Origin: Canna indica
Taxonomy: Eukaryota > Streptophyta > Magnoliopsida > Zingiberales > Cannaceae
Assembly (NCBI GenBank): GCA_034359265.1
Contig: CP136890.1
Coordinates: 30,236,501 to 30,300,500, forward strand
Length of the DNA: 64,000 nucleotides
Reading direction: 5' to 3'
Numbering within the stretch: the stretch's first letter is position 1; the number at the start of each line of letters is the position of its first letter. The translations under genes and the position numbers were made by a program. A model generated the notes under the pieces. That model saw only the letters and a program-made list of their open reading frames with translations. It was not told the DNA's origin and did not search any database. Shown here piece by piece: positions 1-12,059 of the stretch.

Positions 1-996
1 TCGCATCGGTCGATCGACTGGTCGATCGAATGTGGGATCGCTTGATCTCACGTCTGGGCGATCGACCCGTCGGTTGACCGACCAGAGAGAAAAAATGGCG
101 GTCGAATGAGTGGTCGATCGGTCGATCGACCGACCAATCGACTGACGGCCTGCAACAGATAGAAAACTATCCGTTGAGCTGTCATTTCTTCAGAAGGGTA
201 TAAATACACCCTCATATACTCTTTTAATCTTCTTCCTTGACTTCTACAGATTTAATTGAGCAATTAAGAGGAAGATTTAACCCTTCCAAAAGAGGAACTG
301 CTTGCGCTCTATTGTTTCCGTGAACATGTTCTTCAAGCGCACACTCTGTCTCAACTCGAGAATTGATTCGAGCTCTACGACTCAGCGAGTTGGAGGATCC
401 AAGGCTTGGAAAAGAGCGCTAATTCTTGGTTTCATTTCTAAGCTCTTTTCGTTGTAATTTTTACTTGTTATTTGAACATTGTTTGATTTGGGTTTGTACT
501 AAGACCGGGTATTTGGTCTTGTGTGTGAAAGTGGTTACCTTGGTGAAAGGGTGTAAAGCCACTTGTGTAAACTTAGTTGTTACTAGGATTAGTTCTAGTT
601 GTCCCTTAGGTTGAGGTGGGAAAGTGCTCACTGTAGGAAGACGAGATACTTCCAGGTGTGGAAGTGCATTCGGTTTGAGAGCGGAGACTTTTCGGTGAAA
701 AGTCCTCGTTGTAAGGGTCACTACATTAATCTAGTAAAACTTAGTTTGGAAATCCTAAGCGGGATGCTTAGATAGTGGAGTAGGCATTGGGGCCGAACCA
801 CTATAAATTTATGTGTTTGCATTGTTATTTATTGTTGCTTGTGCTTAATTGTTTATATCGTTTCCGCATCTAATCATTCAATTGTAAATTGTCTAATCTA
901 ATCTAGAAAAGACTAAAATTGGATTTTAGGCTAATTAATTTAGTAAACACACTATTCAAACCCCCCCCCCCCTCTAGTGTCGCCATTTCGTCTACA
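1..996 (+). mobile_element. 3' two-thirds of a family B copia LTR (solo LTR or element end)
   Basis: Matches the LTRs at 15531-17055 and 61838-63363 from U3 through U5: GGTCGATCG-rich U3, TATA box at 199-206, the run describing 'scales' of short leader motifs, a 12-C run at 961-972, and the LTR end ...TTTCGTCTACA at 996. It is followed directly by family A LTR sequence (GTTGAGAATCG) that is internal to the A LTR, so this B LTR was inserted into the 5' LTR of element A. Its 5' end and target duplication lie outside the window. Confidence 0.85.
199..206 (+). promoter_or_regulatory. TATA box of family B LTR
   Basis: TATAAATA in the context AGGGTATAAATACACCC, at the same place relative to the U3 repeats as TATAAATA at 16256-16263 in the other family B LTR. 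Confidence 0.6.
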
Positions 997-1290
997 GTTG
1001 AGAATCGAGTCCTCGGTTGTATTCAAAGGGAAACACAAATTCTATAAAGTAGTTAGTTAGAAATCCTTGGTGTGGAGCCAAGGTAGCGGAGTAGGCGGTT
1101 GACCGAACCACTATATTTCCGTGTGTTAGCATTGCCTTGCGTGTTTGTCTATTATTGTTCTTCATATTCGCTAACGAACATTACTTAGTTGCTCTTGCAT
1201 TTGGTTGAAGTTGAAATTAAGTAAAAAGAAAATTGAAGTATATTGATAAAGTAACCCAATACTATTCCTAGTGTGGGATTTCACTTAACA
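997..1290 (+). mobile_element. 3' part of the 5' LTR of copia element A
   Basis: Aligns with 7521-7825, the end of the 3' LTR, with scattered substitutions, and ends in CACTTAACA just before a primer-binding site. The upstream part of this LTR is displaced by the family B LTR and lies before the window. Confidence 0.85.
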
Positions 1291-1292
1291 AT

Positions 1293-1304
1293 TGGCATCA
1301 GAGC
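1293..1304 (+). other. Primer-binding site of element A
   Basis: TGGCATCAGAGC two bases after the LTR end. It is one base from the usual copia site TGGTATCAGAGC, complementary to the 3' end of initiator methionine tRNA. Confidence 0.85.
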
Positions 1305-1347
1305 TAGGTCGTAGGATTAGATTTAACCATCTACCCTACAAGTTAGA

Positions 1348-2962
1348 ATGACTAGTGAAATCCAACTAGCTCAAGGGTCCTCTACTCATACTCCACCATT
1401 GTTCGATGGAAATAACTATGCCTACTGGAAGATTCGTATGAATGGTTTCCTACAATCAGTAGACATGGATGTATGGAGAATGATACAAGTAGAGTATAAA
1501 CAACCAACTAAGGATATGGATGAGTGGGACCATGAAGAGATTAAACTCTTTAATGCAAATGCAAAGGCCGTCAATGCATTATATTGTGGCCTATCAATTA
1601 ATGAGTTCAATAGGATTTCTACTTGTAAATCCGCATATGAACTTTGGAAATTCCTAGAGACTACACATGAAGGTACTTCACAAGTTAAGGAATCTAAGAT
1701 AAACCTACTCATGCATGATTATGAAATGTTCAAAATGTTATCTCATGAATCTATTGATGCCATGTATGCTCGATTTCAAAATATTACAAATGAATTAGCT
1801 AACCTTGGTAGAGAGATAAGGGAAAAGGAGAAGGTAAGAAAGCTCATTCGTTCCCTTCCAAAATCTTGGGAGCCCAAGGTCATCGCAATCATGGAAGCAA
1901 AGGATATGAGCACCTTAAAGATCACCGAGCTCATTGGATCTCTCATGACGCATGAGACCCATATGAAGCAATACAAGGAGGAAGATGCTCCCAAAGGCAA
2001 GACCATTGCCTTAAAAGCATCACACCGGGGTAAAGAATCCTCATCATCCGAGGAAGAGACAGACGATTTTGAGGAAATGACAATGTTGGCGAGAAGATTC
2101 ATGAGCTTCATGAGAGGAGGCATGAGAAAGGGAAGAGGAAGGATTGCAACAAGACTGAACATCTAACAAAGGATTGCCCACTTCTCAAGATGGCTTCCAC
2201 CTCCAACCCTCACAAAAAGGATAAATACAAGAAGAAGAAGAAGAAGAAGAAGAAGAAGAAGGCAATGATGGCTTCGTGGGATGAAAGCGAGCCTTCATCA
2301 AGTGAGGAAGACTGCAAGAGTGAAAAGGCAAATCTTTGCTTGATGACAAATGACAATGAGGTAAGATTTACATTTGGTGAGCTTTCATTTACACAAGAAG
2401 AACTAGAAAATGAATTTGATCAAATGCATGATGAATTTAATGCTATTAGGAGAAAGTTTAAAGAGCTTAAAAAGGACAACAAATTTTTAGAGCTTGAAAA
2501 TGATAGTTTGCTACTCTCATGCAATGCACTAAGAAAAGAAGTAGATACCCTAAATGATGCCAAGGAAAATATAGAAAATGAAAACAAAAATTGGAAGATG
2601 AAAACAAGTACTTAAGTGATCAAGTAGAGCACTTGAATGATAGAATGCTAACTCTAAAAAAGGAACTTTGCATGCTAAATGAAAAAATGACAACCTTACA
2701 AAATGTCATGCCTAAGGTTATCCATGCTAGAAAGTCATCACACTTCCATGCTCACACACACAATATAAGAAAGTTTAATGGAAGTTGTTTTTCATGCGGT
2801 ATATTTGGCCATATGACTAAAGATTGTGCATTAAGGAGGAACCCACATGCTAGATTTACTTGGGTTCCTAAGATGACTAACACTCAAGGACCCAAGAAAG
2901 TTTGGGTACCTAAAATAGTTTCTTCTCCTTTTGTAGATGGAAAAGCATCCTCAAGCAAGTAG
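1348..2962 (+). pseudogene. gag: gag of copia element A, broken
   Basis: Encodes the capsid/nucleocapsid precursor of a Ty1/copia element. The first open part (1348-2166, 272 codons) has the UBN2/copia gag signature: YWKIRMNGFL near the start, then LWKFLETTHEG. It stops at 2164-2166, just where a first zinc knuckle would lie; in another frame CNKTEH...DCP remains. The next part (2190-2615) is lysine-rich then acidic and predicted coiled coil (LELENDSLLLSCNALRKEVD). The last part (2591-2962) has a CCHC knuckle, CFSCGIFGHMTKDC, near 2794. Coiled coil between two knuckles is known from Sirevirus Gag. At least two frame changes prevent full-length product. Confidence 0.85.
2231..2262 (+). repeat. 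(GAA)n microsatellite in gag
   Basis: About 10.7 copies of GAA giving a polylysine tract in one frame. Slippage here may have helped disrupt the gag frame. Confidence 0.8.
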
Positions 2963-5900
2963 AAGCACATGGATATTGGATAGTGGTTGCTCAAAACACA
3001 TGATGGGTGATATCAATCTTTTCGCAACCCTATCAAGCAAAGATGGTGGACATGTGACATTTGGAGACAATGCCAAAGGTAAGATTATTGGCATTGGTGA
3101 TATAGGTATACTCCCTTACCCATGCATTAAAAATGTCTTACTAGTTGATGGGTTAAAAAATAATTTGATTAGCATATCTCAATTGTGTGACAATGGATAT
3201 GTAATTATTTTTGAAGCATCTGAATGCATCATTAGGAGTGCACCATCAAATGATATTATGTTTATTGGAAATAGGCAAGAAAATATTTACACATTAGTTT
3301 TAAATGTTTTGCCTAATCCCCATGTTAGATGCTTGGTTGCCATGGAAAATGATTCTTGGTTGTGGCATAGAAGGCTAGGACATGCTAGCATGAGCCTCAT
3401 CCAAGAAATATCTAAGAAAAAATTAGTTAAAGGATTACCCAAGATAAAATTTGAAAAAGACAAACTTTGTGATGCATGTCAAATAGGCAAGCAAGTTAAA
3501 TCTTCATTTCATAGCATTAATCAAGTTAGCACATCCAGAACACTTGAACTTATGCACATGGATCTTTTTGGTCCATGTGATGTAGCTAGTCTAGGTGGAA
3601 AACTATATTACTGTGTGTTAGTTGATGATTTCTCAAGATTTATATAAGTTTTCTTTTTAGCTAAGAAAAATAAAACTTTTGATTTTTTCAAAAAATTTAC
3701 TAGGAGGGTTACAAATGAGAAAAGAATTTCAATTTTGAAAATTAGAAGTGATAATGGATGAGAATTTAAAAATAAAAAGTTTTCCAAATTTTGTGATGAA
3801 TTGGGTATTGAGCATACCTTCTGTTCCCCTAGGACCCCTCAATAAAATGGGGTGGTTTAGAGAAAAAATATAACCTTATAAGAGATGACTAGGATCATGC
3901 TTTGCGAAAATGATTTGCCCAAGTACTTTTGGGCCGAAGCCATAAATACCTCTTGTTATGTGCTTAATTGTATTTTATTAAGACCTAAAATAAAGAAAAC
4001 ATATTTTGAGCTTTGGAATGATAAAATCCCAAGTGTGTGATATTTTCATGTTTTTGGATGCAAATGCTTTATCTTAAACACTAAGGAGCATTTAGGAAAA
4101 TTTGATTCTAAGCCCGATGAAGGCATTTTCCTAGGTTACTCCAATAATTCTAAGGCATGTAGAGTATATAATCGTAGGACTATGATTGTTGAAGAATCTA
4201 TGCATGTTACATTTGATGAAACTAATGATTCTTCTAGAAATGTTAAGATTGTGAATGTATGTGAGGAACTTGAGGAACTCACATTTCATGACAAAGAGGT
4301 GGAGGATGAAGACAATGAGGAAACTCAACATGAAGAACCCCCATCCTCAACTCTACGTCAAGATGAAGACGAAGAAGAAGAAGCTCTACCACCTCTCCCC
4401 AAAGGATATTGATTGATAAAGGATCATCCAATGGAACAAGTCATTGGAGAACCATCAACGGGAGTGGTAACGCGCTCTAAACTTAAAAATATTTGTTAAT
4501 ATGTAGCATTCATATCTCAAGTAGAGCCAAAAAACATTAAGGAAGCAATAGAAGATGAATTTTTGATAATAGCTATGCAAGAAGAACTTAATCAATTTGT
4601 TAGAAATGAAGTATGAGACTTGGTACCTAGACCTAGTGGACAAACCGTGATTGGGACTAAATGGGTGTTTAGAAATAAGTTAGATGAAAGAGGTTTAGTC
4701 ATTAGAAATAAAGCTAAGTTAGTGGCCCAAGAGTACAATCAAGAAGAAGGGATATATTATAATGAAACCTATGCTCCCGTAGCTAAATTAGAAGCAATTC
4801 GAGTGCTTTTGGCTTATCCTAGTTTTAAAGGCTTTAAACTTTTTCAAATGGATGTTAAAAGTGCATTTTTAAATGGTTTTACCTATGAAGAAGTATATGT
4901 TCAACAACCCCCCGGATTTGAAAGTTTTGAGTTTTCAAACCATGTTTTTAAACTTAAAAAAGCTTTATATGGCTTAAAATAAGCCCCTAGGGCTTGGTAT
5001 GAAAGGCTTTCCACGTTTTTGATTGATCAAGGCTTTAACATTGGAAAAGTCGATGTCTACCTTTTTATAAAACATAATGAAAATAATATTTTACTTGTGC
5101 AAATTTATGTTTATGATATAATTTTTGGTGCTACTAATGAATTGATTTGTGAGTGGTTTGCAAAGTGTATGCAAGAAGAGTTTGAGATGAGTATGATGGG
5201 AGAACTTTCCTTCATCTAAATTAAGCAAACCAACAAAGGAATCTTTATAAATCAAGCCAAGTACACAAAGGAGCTCATCAAAAGGTTTGGGATGAATGAA
5301 GCCAAAATAATTCTACACCAATGAGCACATCCATCAAGCTTGACAAAGATGAAGATGGTGTCAAAGTAGATGAAAAATGATATCGAGGTATGATTGGTAG
5401 TCTTCTTTATTTAACTGCAAGTAGACCCGATATCATGTTTAGTGTTTGTGCATGTGCTAGGTTTCAATCTTGTCCTAGAATGTCTCATTTAAGTGCAGTC
5501 AAACGCATATTAAGATATTCGAAGGGCACGGTTGACTTAGGACTATGGTATCCATATAATGCATCTTTTGAATTAATCGGCTTTTCGGACGCAGATTTTG
5601 TCAGGTGTAAAGTAGATTGAACAAGCACTAGTTGGTGTTGTAAATTCCTAGGAGTGAGTCTTGTCTCTTAGTTTTCAAAGAAACAAAACTCGATTGCAAT
5701 TTCAACTACCGAAGCGGAATACATCACTGCGGCTAGTTGTTGTGCACAAGTCCTTTGGATGAAAGAAACCCTTTTAGATTATGGACTTAAATATTCTTGT
5801 ATACCTATACATTGTGATAACACTAGTGCAATTAATTTAACAAAAAATCATATTTTACACTCTAGGACTAAGCATATTGATCTAAGGCACCATTTTCTTA

Positions 5901-6046
5901 GGGATAATGTAGCCAAGGGAAATATATCGGTGGAATTCGTATCCACCGACAAACAACTTGCAGATATATTTACAAAACCCTTGAGAGAGAAAAACTTTAC
6001 AAACTTAAGAATGCAATTAGGAATCTGTATTTTTCCTAGTGGTTAA
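2937..6046 (+). pseudogene. pol: pol of copia element A (PR-IN-RT-RH), multiply broken
   Basis: Order PR, IN, RT, RNase H identifies Ty1/copia. The aspartic protease motif is WILDSGCSKHM (about 2970). The pre-integrase zinc site is WHRRLGH with CDAC further on (about 3365-3480). Integrase starts with HMDLFGP and VDDFSRF and then hits TAA at 3645-3647; the rest runs on to about 4410 with several in-frame stops. RT covers 4620-5219, with the start FQMDVKSAFLNG; the YVDD box reads YVYD, losing one catalytic aspartate. RNase H runs 5560-6046 with HCDNTSAINL and the end motif TKHIDLRHHFLRD. Many stops sit where CAA, CGA or TGG codons are expected. Certainly inactive. Confidence 0.9.
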
Positions 6047-6477
6047 TAACTTTTCAAAACATACATGTTTTCAAAATTGCATTTCATAAGGTATCATCAC
6101 ACTTATGTAATGCCTTGTAATGGGGCTTTGCGACTTATTGATATTTGTCTTCTATAGGCTTACATTAATAGGAAGGACTATAGTGGTAGATGATACTTTG
6201 TTTTATGAATTTCTTGGTTTTAATGTTGGAACTCATTAATTGTACCTTAGCTCTTGCCTTTTTTGATTGATGTCAAAAGGGGGAGAAAAAGTAAGGTCAC
6301 ATTTATTTTATGATGCATATAGATAGGGAGAGTTACAAGCAAGATATGCACATTGATAGGGGGAGCATATGTTAAGTTATGTATGCCTTGTATATGTCTT
6401 ATCTCAAACTCACAAATAATATTTATCGTTTTCTTCAAATTCCATGATGTGTTTGTCATCATCAAAAAGGGGGAGAT
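6047..6477 (+). other. 3' untranslated region and multiplied polypurine tracts of element A
   Basis: Non-coding stretch between RNase H and the 3' LTR. GGGGGAG-type purine tracts occur near 6279, 6324 (shortened), 6359 and at 6466-6476 directly before the LTR. Multiplied AGGGGGAG tracts are a documented Sirevirus hallmark. An imperfect TTTTTTGATTGATGTCAAAA inverted repeat precedes the first tract. Confidence 0.75.
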
Positions 6478-6794
6478 TGTTGGCTTAATGGTTCCCCCCT
6501 TAGGCTTCGATCTTCATTTTGTTGATAACAAACAAAGATTTAATATATGTTCGAAGTTTTGAGTTCAGGTTAAGGTTGTGATAAGCATGCGAACTTCGGC
6601 GAACTTCGCTCGGAGATACGAAAGAAAAGATCGTCAAGAAAGGCTCGGATGTAGGTGAAGTAGATAACTTGTAATATATCCCTAAGATCTCATCTGAAGC
6701 CTATTTATAAAGTTATCCAAGTTAAAACTTGGTAACTAAAACCATGAAAAAACATGTAACAAAGAAAAGGTAAAAAATAGCCTCAGCCTGAGTT

Positions 6795-7095
6795 CGGTCG
6801 ATCGAACAAGGCAAAAAAATGGCAGTAGCCTATTTCGGTTGACCGGTCGGTCGACCGAACAATGCTAAAAATTTGCAGTAGCTACTTCGGTCGATCGGTC
6901 GGTCGACCGAACAAAACCAAAAACTGGCAGTGTCTACTTCAATCGACCGATCACCCAACTGGATAGCAGAGGAGCTAAAATGTGACTCATTCGGTCAACC
7001 CTCCAGTCGACCGAACAGAGCGGCAGAAGTACAGAATGCCAACGGTCGCTAGGCGGTCGATCGATCGATCGACGATCAATCGACAAGCGACCGAA
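6795..7095 (+). repeat. GGTCGAYCGA palindrome-rich array in U3 of element A
   Basis: Repeated blocks of the type GGTCGATCGGTCGGTCGACC separated by 40-60 bases of spacer, ending about 55 bp before the TATA box. Each block is close to self-complementary and CpG-rich. Confidence 0.7.
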
Positions 7096-7148
7096 CAGCG
7101 TCCAACGGGCGAAAAAATGCCCATTGAGGAGCCGTTCTGTTGAGGGGT

Positions 7149-7156
7149 TATAAATA
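7149..7156 (+). promoter_or_regulatory. TATA box of element A 3' LTR
   Basis: TATAAATA within GGGTTATAAATACCCCTC, downstream of the U3 array. Confidence 0.6.
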
Positions 7157-7837
7157 CCCCTCACCTAACTTCTTTAATATCTCTTAACAACTAACATAAG
7201 CTTTCAAAAGAGAGATTTATGCCTTCTAGAGCTTGATTGACTTGCGCTCGTTTCTCCGATCAATGACTTCTCAAGCGCTCATCTTCCCTCAACCCGAGCT
7301 TCGATTCGAGCTCAACGTCTTGGCGAGTTGGAGGATTTGAAGGCTTGGAAAAGAGCATTTGGTCTTGGTTTATTCTTTAAGCTCTTTTCATTGTAATTTT
7401 AATTATTATTTGAACTTATTTTCATTGGTTAGCTTGCTAGGTGTGCTAGTGTAAACACTTAGGTTTACTTTGTAGAATTATATTTTGCCTAAGTGAATAG
7501 ATTTGAGGAGTTCTCAAAGGGTTGAGAATCGAGTCCTTGATTGTATTCAAAGGGAAATACAAAATCTATAAAGTAGTTGATTAGAAATCCTTGGTGTGGA
7601 GCCAAGGTAGTGGAGTAGGTGGTTGGCCGAACCATTATATTTTCGTGTGTTAGCATTGCCTTGCGTGTTTGTCTATTATTGTGCTTCATATTCGCTAACG
7701 AACATTACTTAGATACCCTTGCATTTGGTTGAAGTTGAAATTAAGTAAAAAGAAAATTGAAGTATATTGATAAAGTAATCCAACACTATTCAACCCCCCC
7801 TTCTAGTGTGGGATTTCACTTAACAAAACCCACGCAA

Positions 7838-9580
7838 CGAGGAGGAAAATGAAGGAATACCTCGTTGTCGTCCTTGGACTCCTCCAAGAGGATGAAGGAG
7901 ATGACACATCCAAGAGGAAGAGACCTCCAAATCGGCTTCACAAACCCGGGAAGGAGGAGCTTGATGGCTGGCCACCCATGGAGATCAAGAGGTGCTCTTT
8001 GGAGTCTTACTCTTCAAGAAGCATCTCAAGAATCCAAGCCTGTGCTCCTCTCCATGATCTCTAACCAATTTGCTTAACCTCTCTCAAAGGAGGTTAGACC
8101 ATCTATTTATAAGGGGAGTAGGTGGCCCCCGTGGTGGTCCCCTCCCTTTTAAATCCTCTCACCGGAATTCAAAATTCCGGGGTTTGCTTCCAAAACAATA
8201 ATTTATATTTAATGGAGTTTTGATTAATTCAAAATTAATTAAATCCAACTAAATATAAACTTTAATTTATCTCTATAAATTAAATTCTTATTGATTAAGA
8301 TTTATCACGTGTCAATCCCTACAATTTAGGGATGCCCTACAAATTAGGGTTACTGAGCAACTCCTTCCTCATGTTTTCGTTCCTATAGGAAACATCTTTC
8401 CTATGATGTCCGTAAACGAGATCCGTGACCATATTGCAGCATGTCCATGCTAGTAGACATATAGTGCCGCATTCAGACTTTATCTCTTAAGGTCCGTTAC
8501 GAGATTAGTCTATTGTGTGTGATCCATTGGCCCCCACACTAAGCCAGCAATGAGTTGTGCATAACGAAAAGTCGGATATGATAGAATTACTTTTATTCGA
8601 ATCTTACGTGCCACCACTAAACCCCTTCAGTGTGGTTGTGAGAGACTCCAATCACAAGTCAAGATTGACGTCTAGCAACATGCCATGACTACCCGGATAG
8701 TGTGAGGTTCAATCTACAAGGAGGATCGAACACCCTTCGGTGATTAGTTACCATGCAACTAAGTCCCTCGGTTATAACATCCCGAAGTCGTCTAGGGTAT
8801 GGATGAAGTGTCAAACCCTAATGCCGATTCATATATATTCACCCCGCCAAGATGTCGTCTCAATAATGAAATGTCAGAATCATCTTCCTGACTTTCATGT
8901 CTACTTTATCCAGTGATTCCCGAGTCTACACTTGCAAGGACACATAGGACATTATCTCCTCTTACTAGCTAGGAGTAACTGATTCCATGTTGGCTGCTCA
9001 CCTACCTCCATGAATGTTTCCCCATGCCCAGTAATACCCGGCACATGACGCTAAGGGCCATGTAGGGATAAAACCAAAGCAATGGGTTGTCACTCACAAG
9101 GTAACCATGACATCCTCAGGTCCAAGGACTGCTTGCACCTACTATCACCCGAGGAATATCCTATTGACACTCATGTAAGGATTCCATTCTGTGTTTGCAG
9201 GTCCGTTCAGTGAACTCATTCCCTCATGAGCACCTGCACTTGTACATTAATGACAGCTCATAGGTAACTTTGAGATCAGCTACCCCTTATCGTATAAGGT
9301 ATGTACCAAGTACACTAGTCTAACCGGAATCATCAATTCCCTAATTGGTGATCCTACGACTAGGCATGTTTAGAATAGGGGCATCTAGATTCCAAGTCTC
9401 ACTGTTATGATCTCATCATGGCCTGGGAATCATTTGTCCAGGTTCATGGGTTCATCACAATCTAATATATATAAAATATAGATGCAACATATGATGAGAA
9501 ATTATCTCATATTATTCCTTAACCAAAAATAGTTCCCTACACATCAACAAGTGATTGGCTCAAGGGCACTATTTCTTTCA
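7838..9580 (-). mobile_element. Minus-oriented LTR of another retrotransposon, probably solo
   Basis: No coding region of its own. Read on the minus strand it starts TGAAAGAAATAGTGCCC at 9580, carries about 1.4 kb of U3-like DNA, a TATA box (TATAAATA, minus, 8104-8111) in CCCCTTATAAATAG, and then a leader-like stretch to about 7838. That structure is an LTR. It abuts the end of element A. The left border is uncertain because the terminal CA is not clear. Short open frames at 7849-8077 lie in the R/U5 part and are not genes. Confidence 0.55.
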
Positions 9581-9666
9581 TATAGTTGGTAAAGGGAAGA
9601 GTTCGCTGGTGAATGATTCTCCCCCTCCACTTTCGCTGAGGCCGACGTAGGCCTTCGAGTCTCGGC
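9581..9666. other. Short host-side remnant between two LTRs
   Basis: Unassigned DNA that reads on across the family C LTR into 11111: the flanks are CTCGGC (9661-9666) and CTAGGC (11111-11116). Confidence 0.4.
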
Positions 9667-11110
9667 TGTTGGTGAAATGGTCTACACTAGAGGGGGGGTG
9701 GGTGAATAGTGTGTTATCTAATCTTTAGCCTAATTCCAATTTTAATTTTTTCATATAAGCTAGGCAATTCACAAATCAACGACTAGATGCAGAAATGATT
9801 AATAAGCAATTAACACAAGCAAGATGATAATACTAACACAATGATTTATAGTGTTTCGACCCCAATGCCTACTCCACTACCTAAGCACACCGCTTAGGAT
9901 TTCCAAACTAATTTTATTAGATTTATTAATTTCCTTACAATGAGGACGTTTTGATCGAAGAGTCTCCGCTCTCAAACCAAAGACACTTTGATCCACACTT
10001 AGAAGTATCTCGTCTTCCTACCGAGAGCACTGTCCCACCTCAACTCTAAGGGCAACTCAACTAATCCTAGCAAACTATGTTTAGACCAGTGGATTTAAGC
10101 CTTAACACCAAGGCAACCACCAACCATTCAAGACCTAACAACCTAGGTCTTCACACTTAGAAATACAATGAAATAAACAATAAAATACAACACTAAATGG
10201 AGCAATAAATCAAATAATAAAATACTTAGCTCCACAACAAGATTCCTAGTTTCCTGTTGATGCCTTGATGATGAAACAAAGGAAGAGTGAAGGCAAGATC
10301 AAGGATTTTTGGCTCAAGCTAGGTTTTCACACGAGAATGGCTCAATGAGGCTTGTGATTGATCAAAAGGATGTCTCAAGAGTAGTAGAGATGATCAAGAT
10401 GATGAAGAAAGGCTTTCATGGCTTTGTATTTATAAGCCATGAAGAGAGAAGGCATGACTTACCATCCGAACGAACGTTTTTCTGCCCGTTGGCGTCGCCT
10501 GGTCGGTGGCCGGCTGATGGCCGGTCGACTGGCTGAGCGATCGGCCATGACCCGACGTCTCAACCAATTTTGAGGCATGCTAAAAACATCCTAGTTTTGG
10601 CTGATTTTTCCTACTCGTTGTTCATTTTCGGGCTCTACATTCGCTAAGTCTTATATAACATTTCTTAACTCTAACTTAATAACTTTAAAACATAACTGTT
10701 ATATAAGAATTACCCCCAATTTGGATTCAATAAAAATATCTAGAAAATCAAAATCCTTAAGAATCAAAATCTAACTTTTGAGGTCTAGTACAAATTTTCG
10801 AAAACCAAAAATTTTATAATCTCCTGGGTCAAATATGAATCGGTTAAAGGCTTCCAAAAATTTCTTTAAAATATGTCGTTAATTAGTTTTTACTTAAATA
10901 ATAATTACTTGGACTTTTATGAAAATAACTAGGTCAAATAGCCCTCCAATGAACTTTCTAGGCTTAAAGAATTTCAGGGCCGTATTTTGATTTTCCGAGT
11001 TTTCATGTTTTGGGGGTCGGGTTTGGTGTTTGGGATCTTTGCATCATAAGAGATGATTACATATTCATTCTAGACACAACTTAAACTCTATCTTCGACCT
11101 TAGGCCAACA
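9667..11110 (-). mobile_element. Solo LTR of family C, minus strand
   Basis: On the minus strand it begins TGTTGGCCTAAGG (11110) and ends CACCAACA (9667), and matches the plus-strand family C LTR at 22733-24301: same head, TATA box (minus, plus coordinates 10427-10434), and CCCCCCTCTAGTGTAGACC-type end. No internal region adjoins it. The flanks CTCGGC and CTAGGC match at 5 of 6 bases, a possible worn target duplication, although five bases is usual for copia. Confidence 0.75.
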
Positions 11111-11395
11111 CTAGGCTTTGGAATCTTCGGGGTCAGGAGCTCGCACGTTGGCGAGCTTTTTGTCTCCTCGTGATAGTCAATGCTCCCTATTCAATATTCA
11201 AGCAAACTTACCGGAGGTAGCGGAACCGGTGGAGCGCACCCAGGCACATGCTTAGGATATTGAGTTGCTAAGACTCGAGCTGATAGAGGCGAAGAAGGCC
11301 ATTCGCCCCGCGCTTCGTCACGAGGCAAGGTGGACAAATCCACGACTGCCCTGTCGCGGGGTGTATCACCCCGTACTTTCGGAAGGAGCCTCTTA
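11111..11395. other. Unassigned repeat-like DNA
   Basis: GC-richer debris with no sustained reading frame; probably part of the same old element as 9581-9666. Confidence 0.3.
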
Positions 11396-11525
11396 CAAAT
11401 CGAGATTATATCTATTATTATCAAAATAAAATAACTATTATGCCACACTAGGATTCGAAATTGGGTCATTAGCATAAAACCATAGTATCTTAACCACTTA
11501 ACTAAACCATCACAAGTGATATACA
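11396..11525 (-). mobile_element. tRNA-derived SINE-like sequence, minus strand
   Basis: On the minus strand there is an A-box-like TGGTTTAGTTAAGTGG (plus 11494-11509) and 30 bases further a B-box-like CCAATTTCGAATCCT (plus 11450-11464). This is RNA polymerase III promoter spacing, without a foldable acceptor stem, so a SINE head or a tRNA relic rather than a working tRNA gene. Confidence 0.45.
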
Positions 11526-12059
11526 TTTTTATTTTATTTATATTAAAATAGATTTCGATTATTTATGTACATTTCTATTTTATTTATAGTAAACTATCTC
11601 ATTATTGATTATTGATTATTAAATTAATTTTTTATATTATATTTTTTTACACTTATGCGGAGCGGGGTGGGGTATAGCAGATTAGACATGCTATCCATGC
11701 TCGCCCTGCCCCACACACGGATACCCAATTTTCCACCCATCTCCACCCTGTTTCAGCATCGGGGCAGGTAAAATCCGCCCCAAACAGGGCTGGGCGGAGC
11801 GGGTATACGCGGTTTGGCACCTCGTGGCCGGTGTTGTCTATCGACTATTTTTGGGGGGCAATGGGTTTGCCCCTGAATGGAGGTCGGACTCTTGTCATAA
11901 GTAGAATTAATTTTAAGTCTACATTTCCCATAATCTCTGGCAAGGGGCACACTTCGGTGTGAGAGCCAGAGGGTGGCAACTAAAAGCATGAGGCAGGGTG
12001 CCTGTTGAGAGCGTGGGCGCTCGATGGCAACGACTGGGAACGAAGACTCGACTAGTGAA
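11526..12059. other. AT-rich stretch followed by GC-rich debris, no gene seen
   Basis: 11526-11640 is simple AT-rich sequence. 11655-11830 holds GCGGGGTGGG and GGGCGGAGCGGGTA-like words repeated in both orientations. No coding signature. Confidence 0.4.

Larger units (their letters stand above)
6478..7825 (+). mobile_element. 3' LTR of copia element A
   Basis: Begins TGTTGGCTTAATGG right after the polypurine tract and ends CACTTAACA, about 1.35 kb. Contains a GGTCGACCGA-rich U3, a TATA box at 7149-7156 and a C-rich stretch before the CTAGTGTGGGATTTC end shared with the 5' LTR. The 5' partner is truncated, so no target duplication can be tested. Confidence 0.85.

Noticed and set aside
11440..11520. 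Possible tRNA gene on the minus strand
   Set aside because: A- and B-box-like words are present but no acceptor stem pairs; a SINE head or relic is likelier.
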